Assembly (NCBI GenBank): GCA_963827585.1
Contig: CAWHCK010000046.1
Span: 186,001-250,000, forward strand
DNA from: VAZQ01 sp963827585
Lineage (GTDB): Bacteria > Pseudomonadota > Alphaproteobacteria > Rhizobiales > Xanthobacteraceae
Direction: 5' to 3'
Length of the DNA: 64,000 bases
Each line of letters begins with the position of its first letter. Within the stretch, counting starts at the first letter, position 1. The notes under the pieces are model-generated. The model was given only the letters and a program-made list of their open reading frames with translations, was not told the origin of the DNA and did no database searches. Shown one piece after another: positions 56,255 to 64,000 of this stretch. The position numbers and the translations under genes are program-made.

Positions 56255-56518
56255 CTAGCAACCGGTGCGGTTCTGATCCTCGCACCAAAAAGGCTCGGCG
56301 TCCGCTTCCCGCGGCGCCTGGTAGCCCTCTTTTTTGTTGCCGTTATCACTGTCACTGTCGCGTTGGTAATCCCGCGGCACATCGCGCTCGGACGGGGGCT
56401 GCCACTGGCTGGGATCAAAGGGGCTGTAACGGGACCCCGCGCCGTTGTTGTTGAATTGGTCGGCGATGGCCGGGGTTGCCGCTAGCAGCGCGGCCAGCAG
56501 CGCGATCGTCTTCACCAT
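56255..56518 (-). CDS. exported polar orphan protein
   Basis: 87 residues. A signal peptide (MVKTIALLAALLAATPAIA) precedes a polar mature chain rich in S, D, N and Q (QFNNNGAGSRYSPFDPSQW) with a C-terminal pair of cysteines (WCEDQNRTGC). GGAGGACAACCA precedes the ATG. Confidence 0.65.
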   Translation of the reverse strand: MVKTIALLAALLAATPAIADQFNNNGAGSRYSPFDPSQWQPPSERDVPRDYQRDSDSDNGNKKEGYQAPREADAEPFWCEDQNRTGC

Positions 56519-56690
56519 TGGTTGTCCTCCGGTCATAGCGCATCGTAATGCATCGGATCTTAGGTGATCCGCTTGTTTGGCATTGCTCAGGCTTGCTTGG
56601 GGTTGCGGCAGCCGCGCGAAGCGCGGACCCGAGGGCGGGTATGACAACCGAGAGATCGTGTTTCCAGCCTATCTTGACGCCTATCGGGCC

Positions 56691-56745
56691 TGGCCCGGCG
56701 CCAGCACTTTGCGGGCATGGCCGAATTGTCGGGCCCCGCGCGGCT
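56691..56745. repeat. dispersed repeat R3, copy 2
   Basis: Matches 55014-55064. Confidence 0.8.
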
Positions 56746-56771
56746 TGCAAAGGTTGCGCCGCTAAAAAAGA

Positions 56772-56791
56772 GCCCCGCAAGCGGGCGGGGC
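56772..56791. terminator. GC-rich hairpin
   Basis: GCCCCGC and GCGGGGC pair around AAGCGG, preceded by an A-run, so it can terminate minus-strand transcripts. The rest of 56519-56950 shows only the R3 repeat and no gene. Confidence 0.5.
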
Positions 56792-56950
56792 ATAGATGCT
56801 CATCTAGGGATAAACTCGCGATTGCCACCCTGAGATTTCACGGGATCGGGCACAACTCCCAAATGGGGGGCAACGGGACAGTGATTCCGGGCCACAGATT
56901 GGAATGAGCGAGTAGCGGCAGCGGCGGCAAGAAGCGGGCGCGCAGCAGCA

Positions 56951-57922
56951 TCACTGCGGCTGGATGTCGAGCTCCTTCGCCAGCGCCCGCCATCGTTCCT
57001 GCTCCTGCCGGATGAACTGGCTGGTGCTTTCGGGCGTGCCCGCACCCTCCGTTGCAAGGCCGAACGACAGCAGCCTTTGCTGGATTTCCGGACCTTTGAG
57101 GTATTCCCCGATGTCTCGATTGAGACGGACAACGATGTCGGCAGGCATGCCGGCGGGCGCGACGACGGCAAACCAACCGTTCATGACGACGCCCGGCAAG
57201 GTCTCGCTGACCGATGGAAGATCGGGCAAGCCGGGAAAGCGCGTTCCGGACGTGATGGCGATGCGACGGATCTTTCCGGCCTGGATGAACGGATTGGCCG
57301 CGGCGATCGAGCTCATCATGACTTGGGTAACGCCGCTGGCGACGTCCTGTCCCATCTGTGCGGCCGATCGATAGGGCACCTCCGTCAAGCCAAGATCGGC
57401 GCGCTTGTTCAGCAGACGGGCCGCGAAAGCTGCGGCCCCGGCGGTGGTATCGAAAGCGATCGACAGCTTGCCCCGATTGGCTTTGGTGTAGGCGATGAAG
57501 TCCGGCAGCGAATTGACCGGCAACTCGGCATTCACGGTCAGCATCTGCGGACCGAGATTGCACACCATCGCGACCGGCGCGAAATCACGCATCGGGTCGT
57601 ATGGAAGCTGCTTGAACGAGACCAGATTGATCGCCATGCCCGACGTGTTGGTGAACAGCAAGGTGTAACCATCAGGCGCCGCGCGCGCGACCGACTGGTG
57701 CGCCAGAATGCCCGACGCGCCCGGCACGTTCTCGACGATCAAGGGCTGACCGAGGCTGCGGGACACGCCATCACCCAGCAGCCGTGCCATGACGTCCGTC
57801 GCAGCGCCAGGTCCCGTCGGCACGATCAGCTTGACCGGCCTGCTCGGCCACGTTTGGGCGCCGGCTTGCGCGGGAAGCGCGAGCAGCATGCAGCCGACTA
57901 GCATGTGAAGGAGAGTTCTCAC
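56951..57922 (-). CDS. Bug-family (TctC) periplasmic substrate-binding protein
   Basis: 323 residues from a GTG. Signal peptide LVGCMLLALPAQAGAQ, then the family parts WPSRPVKLIVPTGPGAATDV, GQPLIVENVPGASGI and APDGYTLLFTNTSG. Orphan receptor without TctAB; binds a small carboxylate. Divergent from the MetE/UROD-like gene at 57998. Confidence 0.88.
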   Translation of the reverse strand: MRTLLHMLVGCMLLALPAQAGAQTWPSRPVKLIVPTGPGAATDVMARLLGDGVSRSLGQPLIVENVPGASGILAHQSVARAAPDGYTLLFTNTSGMAINLVSFKQLPYDPMRDFAPVAMVCNLGPQMLTVNAELPVNSLPDFIAYTKANRGKLSIAFDTTAGAAAFAARLLNKRADLGLTEVPYRSAAQMGQDVASGVTQVMMSSIAAANPFIQAGKIRRIAITSGTRFPGLPDLPSVSETLPGVVMNGWFAVVAPAGMPADIVVRLNRDIGEYLKGPEIQQRLLSFGLATEGAGTPESTSQFIRQEQERWRALAKELDIQPQ

Positions 57923-57997
57923 CGCTGACCCCGAAGTTTCATGGACGCGCAAACAATGTATGATCGCCGAGGCGGTCGCAAGCGAACGGAGGATCGG

Positions 57998-59059
57998 GTG
58001 AGTGGCGAACTTTTGCTGGTGGGCAGCGTGCCGCTCGACACGCCGCAGGAGGTGTTCGAGACCTTCGGCGCGCCGCTGGGGAAATACCTGCTCGCCATGC
58101 CGGATGGCGAGGTCGGCCCGCGGCGGCATTGGGTCAGCCGCGTGCATTATCAGGTGCTGGCCGCACACCCGGAGCTCGAGATCGTCCAGCGGCCGGCCCC
58201 CGACGAAAGCGGCGTCGAACGCCAGTTTCCCCGCAATGCCGCCAATTCCTGGCGGTTCAAGGTCAAGGACGGCGTGAAGCACGTGCGCTTCGGCGATCCC
58301 GGCTGGCGGCTCGGTTATGCACGCGACGCCATCAATTCGTATTTCGTCTTCAGCGTCATGAAGCAAAAGGGCGTGCTGCCGCCCCACCTTCGCTTCCAGG
58401 TCTCGCTCCCGATGGTCAACAGCGTGCTGCCGCCGCGCATCTTCCCGAACGTGACCGACCTTGAGAAGATCAGGCCTGGATATGAAGCCGCGACGCGCGC
58501 CGAGATCGCCACCATCATCGAGAAAGTTCCCGCCAAGGAGCTCGCCATCCAGTGGGACTGCTCGACCGAGGTCCAGGATTCCTACGGCAGCATTCCCGGG
58601 TTTCCGCTCGAAGGCGCGATCGAGCGCAATCTGACGGAGGTCCGCAACCTGTCGCCGTCCATTCCGTCCGATGTCGCGCTTGGCTATCATTTCTGCTTCG
58701 GTACGCTCGGCGGCTGGCCGCGCTTCCAGCCTGACGACCTCAGCCAGGTGGTGAGGCTGGCCAACGGCTTTGTTGCGGCCTCAGGCCGGCGGGTCGACTG
58801 GGTCCACGTTCCAGTCCTGGACCGCAGCGACGATGCTTTCTTCGCGCCGCTGAAGGATCTGAAGCCGCAGGGCGCTCGAGTCTATCTCGGCGCGATTCAC
58901 AACATGGCGCGGTTTGAAGAGCGGATCGCGACTGCCCGCAAATTTCTCCAGGAGTTCGGGTTGGGCGCCTATTGCGGCTTTGGGCGGATGCCTGTGTCCG
59001 AACTACCGAATGTACTCGCCGACCATCTCAAGGCGGTGGAAATCGCGGGCAGCAATTAG
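57998..59059 (+). CDS. MetE/UROD-like TIM-barrel protein
   Basis: 353 residues from a GTG behind ACGGAGGATCGG; a longer start at 57941 has no ribosome-binding site. LLVGSVPLDTPQEVFETFG and AMPDGEVGPRRHWV begin the protein; ELAIQWDCSTEV and GYHFCFGTLGGWPRF are reminiscent of cobalamin-independent methionine synthase/uroporphyrinogen decarboxylase relatives. The zinc-binding set of true MetE is not obvious, so the reaction is unknown. Confidence 0.6.
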   Translation: MSGELLLVGSVPLDTPQEVFETFGAPLGKYLLAMPDGEVGPRRHWVSRVHYQVLAAHPELEIVQRPAPDESGVERQFPRNAANSWRFKVKDGVKHVRFGDPGWRLGYARDAINSYFVFSVMKQKGVLPPHLRFQVSLPMVNSVLPPRIFPNVTDLEKIRPGYEAATRAEIATIIEKVPAKELAIQWDCSTEVQDSYGSIPGFPLEGAIERNLTEVRNLSPSIPSDVALGYHFCFGTLGGWPRFQPDDLSQVVRLANGFVAASGRRVDWVHVPVLDRSDDAFFAPLKDLKPQGARVYLGAIHNMARFEERIATARKFLQEFGLGAYCGFGRMPVSELPNVLADHLKAVEIAGSN

Positions 59060-59251
59060 AAGCACGTTCCGAACATTCCGATGCGTCGGCTCGAGCGGCG
59101 GGCATAAGCCGACCCCTGCCTGATGGCGGCATCAACGGCGCCCACCGACAAGCGATTCATGCAATTTGGCGCCGATCACGGCAATTCGGGCCAAGTCATT
59201 TCCCGCCAATTCGATATTCTGCAAGAGAAAGGGAGCGGCGACGCAGGTGCC

Positions 59252-59461
59252 ATGAAGACCGCTGACGCACATAGCGCTGGTACCCGTGCCGCGACGCGAA
59301 TTCAGGACGGGCGCGCAATTCCTACGGGTTCCAGCGGCGCGGACTATCTCGACGAGCTCGACAAATATCTCGATCGGTTGCTTGATGAAGCGCTCGAGGG
59401 GACATTTCCTGCCAGCGACCCGCTCGCCGTGCCAACGCGGCGGGACGTCGAGAAGAAATGA
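59252..59461 (+). CDS. 69-residue orphan
   Basis: Hydrophilic protein ending in LDRLLDEALEGTFPASDPLA, a C-terminal pattern recalled from other small rhizobial proteins. A start at 59123 is also open. No function known. Confidence 0.5.
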   Translation: MKTADAHSAGTRAATRIQDGRAIPTGSSGADYLDELDKYLDRLLDEALEGTFPASDPLAVPTRRDVEKK

Positions 59462-59587
59462 CCCGTTCTCTCACCTGATGCGGCGGTCATTTCCGACTTG
59501 CACTTCCCACCTGCACCTGTTTCAACCCGCAGCCGCATTCCCGCATTCCCTCCTCGTTGTCGACCCTCCTCATCGGATGTCACCGCC

Positions 59588-59765
59588 ATGTCGGCTGATT
59601 CTCTGTATGCCAAGCTGCTGCCGATCCTGCTCCTGATGACCTCGAATGTTTTCATGACGTTCGCCTGGTATGGTCACCTGCGGTTCATGCAGGTTCCGCT
59701 CATGACCGCCATCCTCGCGAGTTGGGGCATCGCCTTCATCGAATATTGCCTGGCCGTACCGTGCC
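59588..59765 (+). pseudogene. DUF486-family membrane protein, N-terminal half
   Basis: LLPILLLMTSNVFMTFAWYG and FMQVPLMTAILASWGIAFIE, then YCLAVP, is the first half of a DUF486 (small multidrug-transporter-like) protein of about 110 residues. It stops abruptly at about 59765. The second half lies at 61786-61961. Confidence 0.85.
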
Positions 59766-61719
59766 ATGTATTGGCTGCGTGCCGTGCGCGTGTTCATGAT
59801 GCGGCCGGCCGCAAATGCGCCCACCATTCGAGGGACCCGTATCTCGCGCGTCAGCGCATGAATGCGCACCTCGACGAACTCCGCGCCCAGTCCGTACATC
59901 ACGTACTGCCCTTCCGCTCCGCCGGTTTGGGTGGACTTGCCGCCGTAGAGCTCGCCGATTGCTTCGGGCTTCACGCCGGGAGGCACATATTCGGCGTATT
60001 CTTCGATGGCGCTGACCCCGGCGCGCTTGAACGCCTCGGCAAGTTGCTCGGCAGCGCTGTCGGGAGAGATGGCGCGACCTTCCGTTACGCTGGGCGCGCC
60101 GTCATTTGCTGCCTGTGCGCCAAAAAGCTTCGCACGGATGGCATCGCACGCCTTCAGCACGGCCGAAGCCGTGCTCGCGGTCGTGTTGGAGCCGCCCGCG
60201 ACCGGTGCCGGCGGAAGATTGCTGTCTCCGACCTCGACCGTCACGGACGACAGCGGCACGCCGAGCCGCTCGGCCGCGAGCTGCGCGAGCACCGTGTAGA
60301 CGCCGTTGCCGATCTCGTGGGCGGCGGTCTGCACCCGCACCTGGCCGTTGGCGAGCAGACGCACCCGCGCCGTGACCGCGCCCACGTGGGTCGGGTAGAC
60401 GGCCGTCGCGCAGCCCCATCCGATGAGCCAGTCGCCCTCGCGCATCGATCCGGGCCGCGCATTGCGCCGCTTCCACCCGAACGCGTCGGCGGCCTGATCG
60501 TAGCACGTCATCAGCGAACGGCTCGACCACGGTTTCCCATCGATCGGGTCAATCGCAGTATCGTTGATGCGACGCAGCTCGACCGGATCGATCACGAGCT
60601 TGACCGCCAGCTCGTCGATCGCGCTCTCGAGCGCATAGATATATGGCACCACCGGCGGGGAGCGCATGAAGCCGGGCGTGTTGCGGTCGGCCCGGACGAT
60701 GTTGACCTTGGTTTGCACATCGCCGAACGCATAAAGGTGCGCGCTGTCCTTGACGCCCGCCACCACATACGGATCGGGACGCGAGCTGACCTCCCAGCCT
60801 TCGTGGCTGTAGCCGACGAACTTGCCGTCGCGCCGGGCGCCGAGCCGCACGCGGTGGCGGGTCTCGGCCCGATAGGTGGCGATGGTAAAGCCCTGATCGC
60901 GGGTGGGCACGAGCTTGACCGGGCGATTGAGTTTCCTGGCCGCGAGCGCGACCAGCGCGGTGCGCGGCGTCATCGAGCCGCGGGAGCCGAAGGCGCCGCC
61001 GACATAGGGGCTCACCGCATGGACCTTGCCGAGCGTCGATGCCGAGCCGCTGCGCGACCGCGTTCTTCAGGCCGTAAACGAACTGGCTCGGCTCGTAGAT
61101 GGTGAGCTTGTCGCCCTCCCACACACAGGTCGTCGTGAACAGCTCGAGCGGATTATGATGCTGTGTCGGCGTTCCGTAATCGGCCTCGATTGTCACCTCG
61201 GCACCCGCGAGTGCCGCCTCGGCGTCACCCTTGTTCGGCAGCTTCTTGTGCCGCTCCGAGACCTTGGTGGCGTCTTCGATCGTCAGGCCGTCCGAACCGA
61301 ATGTGGCGCTCGGCTCGCGCCGGCGCGTAGGTCGCCTTGACCAGGTAGGCGGCTTCGCGCGCGGCCTCATAGCTGTCGGCCAGCACCATCGCGATGATCT
61401 GACCATCGTGAGCGATCTCGGGACCCAAGCTGTCGATCGACGTGGACGGAGCCAGCGCCGAACTTTCCGCCCTTGAGTTCCGACGTGTTCTCGTACGTCG
61501 AGGATCTCGAGCACGCCAGGCACCGCGCGCGGCTCGGCAAGATCGAGGGTCTTGAGCTCGCCCTTGGCGATAGCTGCTTGTCACCAAGAACGCGAACGCG
61601 GGATTGGTCACCGGAACGTCCGAGGAATAGCGGGCTTCGCCGGTCACTTTCAGGCGCGCGTCGTAGCGCGGCACTGGATTGCCCATATTGGCCTTCGGCT
61701 CGGGTGCTGCGGCATTCAT
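59766..61719 (-). pseudogene. molybdenum hydroxylase large subunit (xanthine dehydrogenase/CoxL type), frameshifted and truncated
   Basis: Reading across frames from the ATG at 61719: NPVPRYDARLKVTGEARYSS, TIEADYGTPTQHHNPLELF, the MoCo-binding PYVGGAFGSRGSMTPRTALV, and finally GRIMNTRTARSQYM. There it is cut at the junction with DUF486. At least four frame changes (near 61570, 61490, 61325 and 61045) and about 100 missing C-terminal residues rule out function as written. Confidence 0.8.
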
Positions 61720-61721
61720 GT

Positions 61722-61787
61722 TCAAATCTCCATGGCCGCTGTCTGGTCGATCGCCCGCATCAGCGTGCGCTTGCCAAGCTCAATCGC
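61722..61787 (-). pseudogene. FAD-subunit tail of the same hydroxylase
   Basis: IELGKRTLMRAIDQTAAMEI then stop is the last 20 residues of a CoxM/XdhA-type flavin subunit, directly ahead of the large-subunit start, as in the usual operon order. Confidence 0.6.
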
Positions 61788-61961
61788 TACGGTTACGGCA
61801 TCTATTCCGCAGCCCAGCTCAAGACCATTCAGGAAGTGATCACGCTCCTCGTATTTGCCGCGTTCTCGGTGCTGTACCTGAAGGAACCGCTCGCGTGGAA
61901 CTATGCAGTCGGCTTTGCGCTGATCGCCGCGGGCGCGTTCTTCGTCTTTCACAAATGGTGA
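61786..61961 (+). pseudogene. DUF486-family membrane protein, C-terminal half
   Basis: NRYGYGIYSAAQLKTIQEVI, LLVFAAFSVLYLKEPLAWNY and FALIAAGAFFVFHKW complete the DUF486 protein whose first half is at 59588-59765. Joined, the halves give a normal-length member with at most one or two residues missing. Confidence 0.85.
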
Positions 61962-61979
61962 GTACTCACATAAGCGACC

Positions 61980-64000
61980 CTATTCGACACCGGGAATCAG
62001 CTCGCGCCCGGCCTTGAACTCGATCGTCGAGCCGGCGAAGTCGTCGCTCAGCGGCTCGCTCCGCCCGCCCAGATGCTTGGCGAGAAACATCTCGACGACC
62101 GCGGTGAACGAGCGACGATTTTCCGGCCTGCGGAATCCATGTCCCTCGTCGGAGTAGTAGACGTAGGTGACCGGGATATTGCGTGCCTGCATCGCCTTCA
62201 CGATCTGCTCGGATTCGGAGGCCTTGACCCGCACATCGTTGGCTCCCTGCCCGATCAGCAGCGGGCGCACGATCCGGTCGACACGATTGAGCGGGGAGCG
62301 CTCATGCAGGAGCTTGCGGCCGGCCTCGGTGGTGTAGTCGCCCATCCGCGTCTTCCAGATGGTCTGCCACGGCTTCCAGTAGTCCGGAATCGTCTCCAGG
62401 AAAGTGATCAGATTGGAGATGCCGAACAAGTCGATCGCGCAGGCGAATTTCTCCGGCGTGAAGGTAACGCCGACCAGGGCGGAGTAGCCGCCGTAGCTGG
62501 CGCCATAGATGGCAATGCGTTTTTCGTCGGCGATGCCGCGACCGACGGCCCAGTCGACCGCCTCGATCAGGTCCTCGTGCATCTTGCCCGCCCATTCGAG
62601 ATCGGCGGCGTTCACGAAAGCCTTGCCGAAGCCTGTAGAGCCCCGATAGTTCACGCTGAGCGCCGCATATCCGCGATCGACGAGCCATTGATGCGTCGCG
62701 TTGAGACCCCAAATGTCCCGCGCCCACGGGCCGCCGTGCACGCAGAGCACCAACGGCAGCGGCTTATTCGTTTGCCAGTCGCGCGGCCGCGACAAGTAGC
62801 ACACGAGCTGGAGGCCATCGCGCGTCCGCAGGACGACAGGCTCCATCGGAACCAGAGGGACATTGTCCAGCGCCGGTCGCGCGCTGAACAGGAAGCGCGC
62901 TTTCCTGGCGGCGCGGTCATAGTGGAAGAACCGGCCAGGCGCCAAATCGCGCTCGTAATAGACGACCGCGTGACGCTTGTCGTCCGACAGGCCGACAGAG
63001 CGCAGATCGCCCTCGGAGAGCTTGGCCAGGTAGGCGAAATCGTCGGCATAGCTCGGATTGATCACCTGCCAGCTCCGACGCGTGTGCATCGAAGCTCCCG
63101 CAATCGGCCTGTAGCTCAACGGCTCAAGCAGCATCTCCACGACATCGGCCTTCGCATCCTCGGCCAGCACCCGGGTCGCGCCGGTCGTCAGGTCCTGCGC
63201 AACCACGGCCGCCTTGTCGCGCCCGCGTGAATCGAGCCAGTAGAGCTCGCGGCCGTCGTCGCTGAACTCGATCGGACGCGTGGTCATGGTATCCGCGGCC
63301 TCGACCCGTGCGAACAATTCCCATTCGCCGCCGGTGCCGCGGTGGAGATACTCGTGGCCGCCATCATCGGTGAAACGCTTCGCGAAACGGACGCGGAACT
63401 GCGGATCGGTGAAGAAGCCCGCGAAACGATCGTTGGCTTGAAGCAGCGTGCTCGCGCCGGTCACGACGTTGACGCGATAGATCTCGAAAAATCGCTTGTC
63501 GCGTTCGTTGTGAGCGATCAGCAATTCGTCGGGGAAATGATGCGAGACCTGATGAATGTAGCAGCGCACTCCCGGCGCGGGCGTGAGCGGGAGGATATCG
63601 CCGCTCTCGACGTCGATCCGATGGGCCTGCCAGTTCTCGTCTCCACCCCGCTCACGAAAGAACACCAAGTGGCGGTTGTTGTGGAGCCATTGCAGCCAGG
63701 GCCCGAGGTCGCGATCGGTCACCCGGGTCAGCGGACGGGCATCCCGAATATCGTCGATCGGGCCAACCCAGAGATTGAGCACGCCGTCCAGGGGCGCCAG
63801 GAAGGCGACGCGCCGCCCGTCCGGACTGATGCGCACGACGCTTCTTCCGAGATCGCCGAACAGAAGTCGACGCGGAATGAGCGGCCGCGCCCCATTCTGT
63901 GCGCGCGTCTCCAACGGACCATTCGCCGTCTGGGCCCGCGCGCTCTGCGCGTCGCGGCCCAAACCGCAGATGACGCCTGCGGTGGCAACAAGAGCCTGCC
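61980..64000 (-). CDS. S9-family peptidase (prolyl oligopeptidase/acylaminoacyl peptidase type), start outside window
   Basis: At least 673 codons. The N-terminal beta-propeller (VVRISPDGRRVAFLAPLDGV onward, residues about 40-370) precedes an alpha/beta-hydrolase domain. That domain has CVHGGPWARD, the nucleophile in IYGASYGGYSAL, aspartate in GQGANDVRV and histidine in DEGHGFRRPENR. The frame stays open to the right edge through a likely signal peptide (LVATAGVICGLG), so the true start is beyond base 64000. Probably a periplasmic peptidase that trims short peptides. Confidence 0.92.
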   Translation of the reverse strand, partial: QALVATAGVICGLGRDAQSARAQTANGPLETRAQNGARPLIPRRLLFGDLGRSVVRISPDGRRVAFLAPLDGVLNLWVGPIDDIRDARPLTRVTDRDLGPWLQWLHNNRHLVFFRERGGDENWQAHRIDVESGDILPLTPAPGVRCYIHQVSHHFPDELLIAHNERDKRFFEIYRVNVVTGASTLLQANDRFAGFFTDPQFRVRFAKRFTDDGGHEYLHRGTGGEWELFARVEAADTMTTRPIEFSDDGRELYWLDSRGRDKAAVVAQDLTTGATRVLAEDAKADVVEMLLEPLSYRPIAGASMHTRRSWQVINPSYADDFAYLAKLSEGDLRSVGLSDDKRHAVVYYERDLAPGRFFHYDRAARKARFLFSARPALDNVPLVPMEPVVLRTRDGLQLVCYLSRPRDWQTNKPLPLVLCVHGGPWARDIWGLNATHQWLVDRGYAALSVNYRGSTGFGKAFVNAADLEWAGKMHEDLIEAVDWAVGRGIADEKRIAIYGASYGGYSALVGVTFTPEKFACAIDLFGISNLITFLETIPDYWKPWQTIWKTRMGDYTTEAGRKLLHERSPLNRVDRIVRPLLIGQGANDVRVKASESEQIVKAMQARNIPVTYVYYSDEGHGFRRPENRRSFTAVVEMFLAKHLGGRSEPLSDDFAGSTIEFKAGRELIPGVE

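Overview
The window looks like a chromosomal accessory region of a high-GC alphaproteobacterium of the Bradyrhizobium/Nitrobacteraceae kind. This is inferred from gene content, not from a marker gene: tripartite-tricarboxylate (Bug) receptors, twin-arginine-type ABC binding proteins, many tiny Bradyrhizobium-style orphan genes, a ROSE-type RNA thermometer ahead of a small heat-shock gene, and dispersed palindromes of the GAGCATGATC and GAGCGTGATTGC types. No rRNA, tRNA or CRISPR array was seen.

Layout. 1-5.3 kb: small orphan genes, a GT4 glycosyltransferase and an IS110-family element. 5.6-7.2 kb: an IS1182-family element with 18-bp terminal repeats. 7.4-9.4 kb: a frameshifted RTX protein gene behind a frameshifted HlyC-like acyltransferase. 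9.7-11.7 kb: two periplasmic binding proteins. 12-36 kb: a stress-flavoured island with two Crp/Fnr paralogues, a transglutaminase-like protein, a fatty-acid desaturase, Hsp20, a soluble sugar dehydrogenase, a CsbD-like protein, groES and a frameshifted groEL. It also holds more than twenty genes of 29-110 codons and many truncated duplicates. 36.4-39.4 kb: a complete TRAP transporter (DctM, DctQ, DctP). 39.6-47.3 kb: a DUF3891 protein, a serine hydrolase, a cupin with a divergent LysR regulator, and a divergent katG/oxyR pair. 47.4-49.2 kb: an intact second RTX protein. 49.7-57.9 kb: a hydratase, an acyl-CoA synthetase, a glycerophosphodiesterase, two TauE/SafE permeases and a Bug receptor. 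58-64 kb: a MetE/UROD-like protein, a DUF486 gene split by about 2 kb of foreign reverse-strand DNA, and an S9 peptidase that runs off the window.

The most distinctive signal is in the 1-36 kb part, which is a patchwork of small duplications. Three copies of an approximately 180-nt leader (near 1.5, 26.2 and 33.9 kb) keep five hairpins in the same order and spacing although the sequence drifts. Each copy ends 28-54 nt before the start of a tiny gene. A second, shorter 5' hairpin sits directly on the ribosome-binding site of four small genes. Together these suggest RNA-level control of a set of stress microproteins. Many neighbouring fragments (groEL tail, desaturase tail, SDR tail, binding-protein tails, hydrolase tail) show that the island is being duplicated and eroded.

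Several otherwise well-conserved genes (groEL, the first RTX gene and its acyltransferase, the molybdenum hydroxylase fragment) carry single-base frameshifts. Whether these are real decay or sequence errors cannot be settled from the sequence alone.
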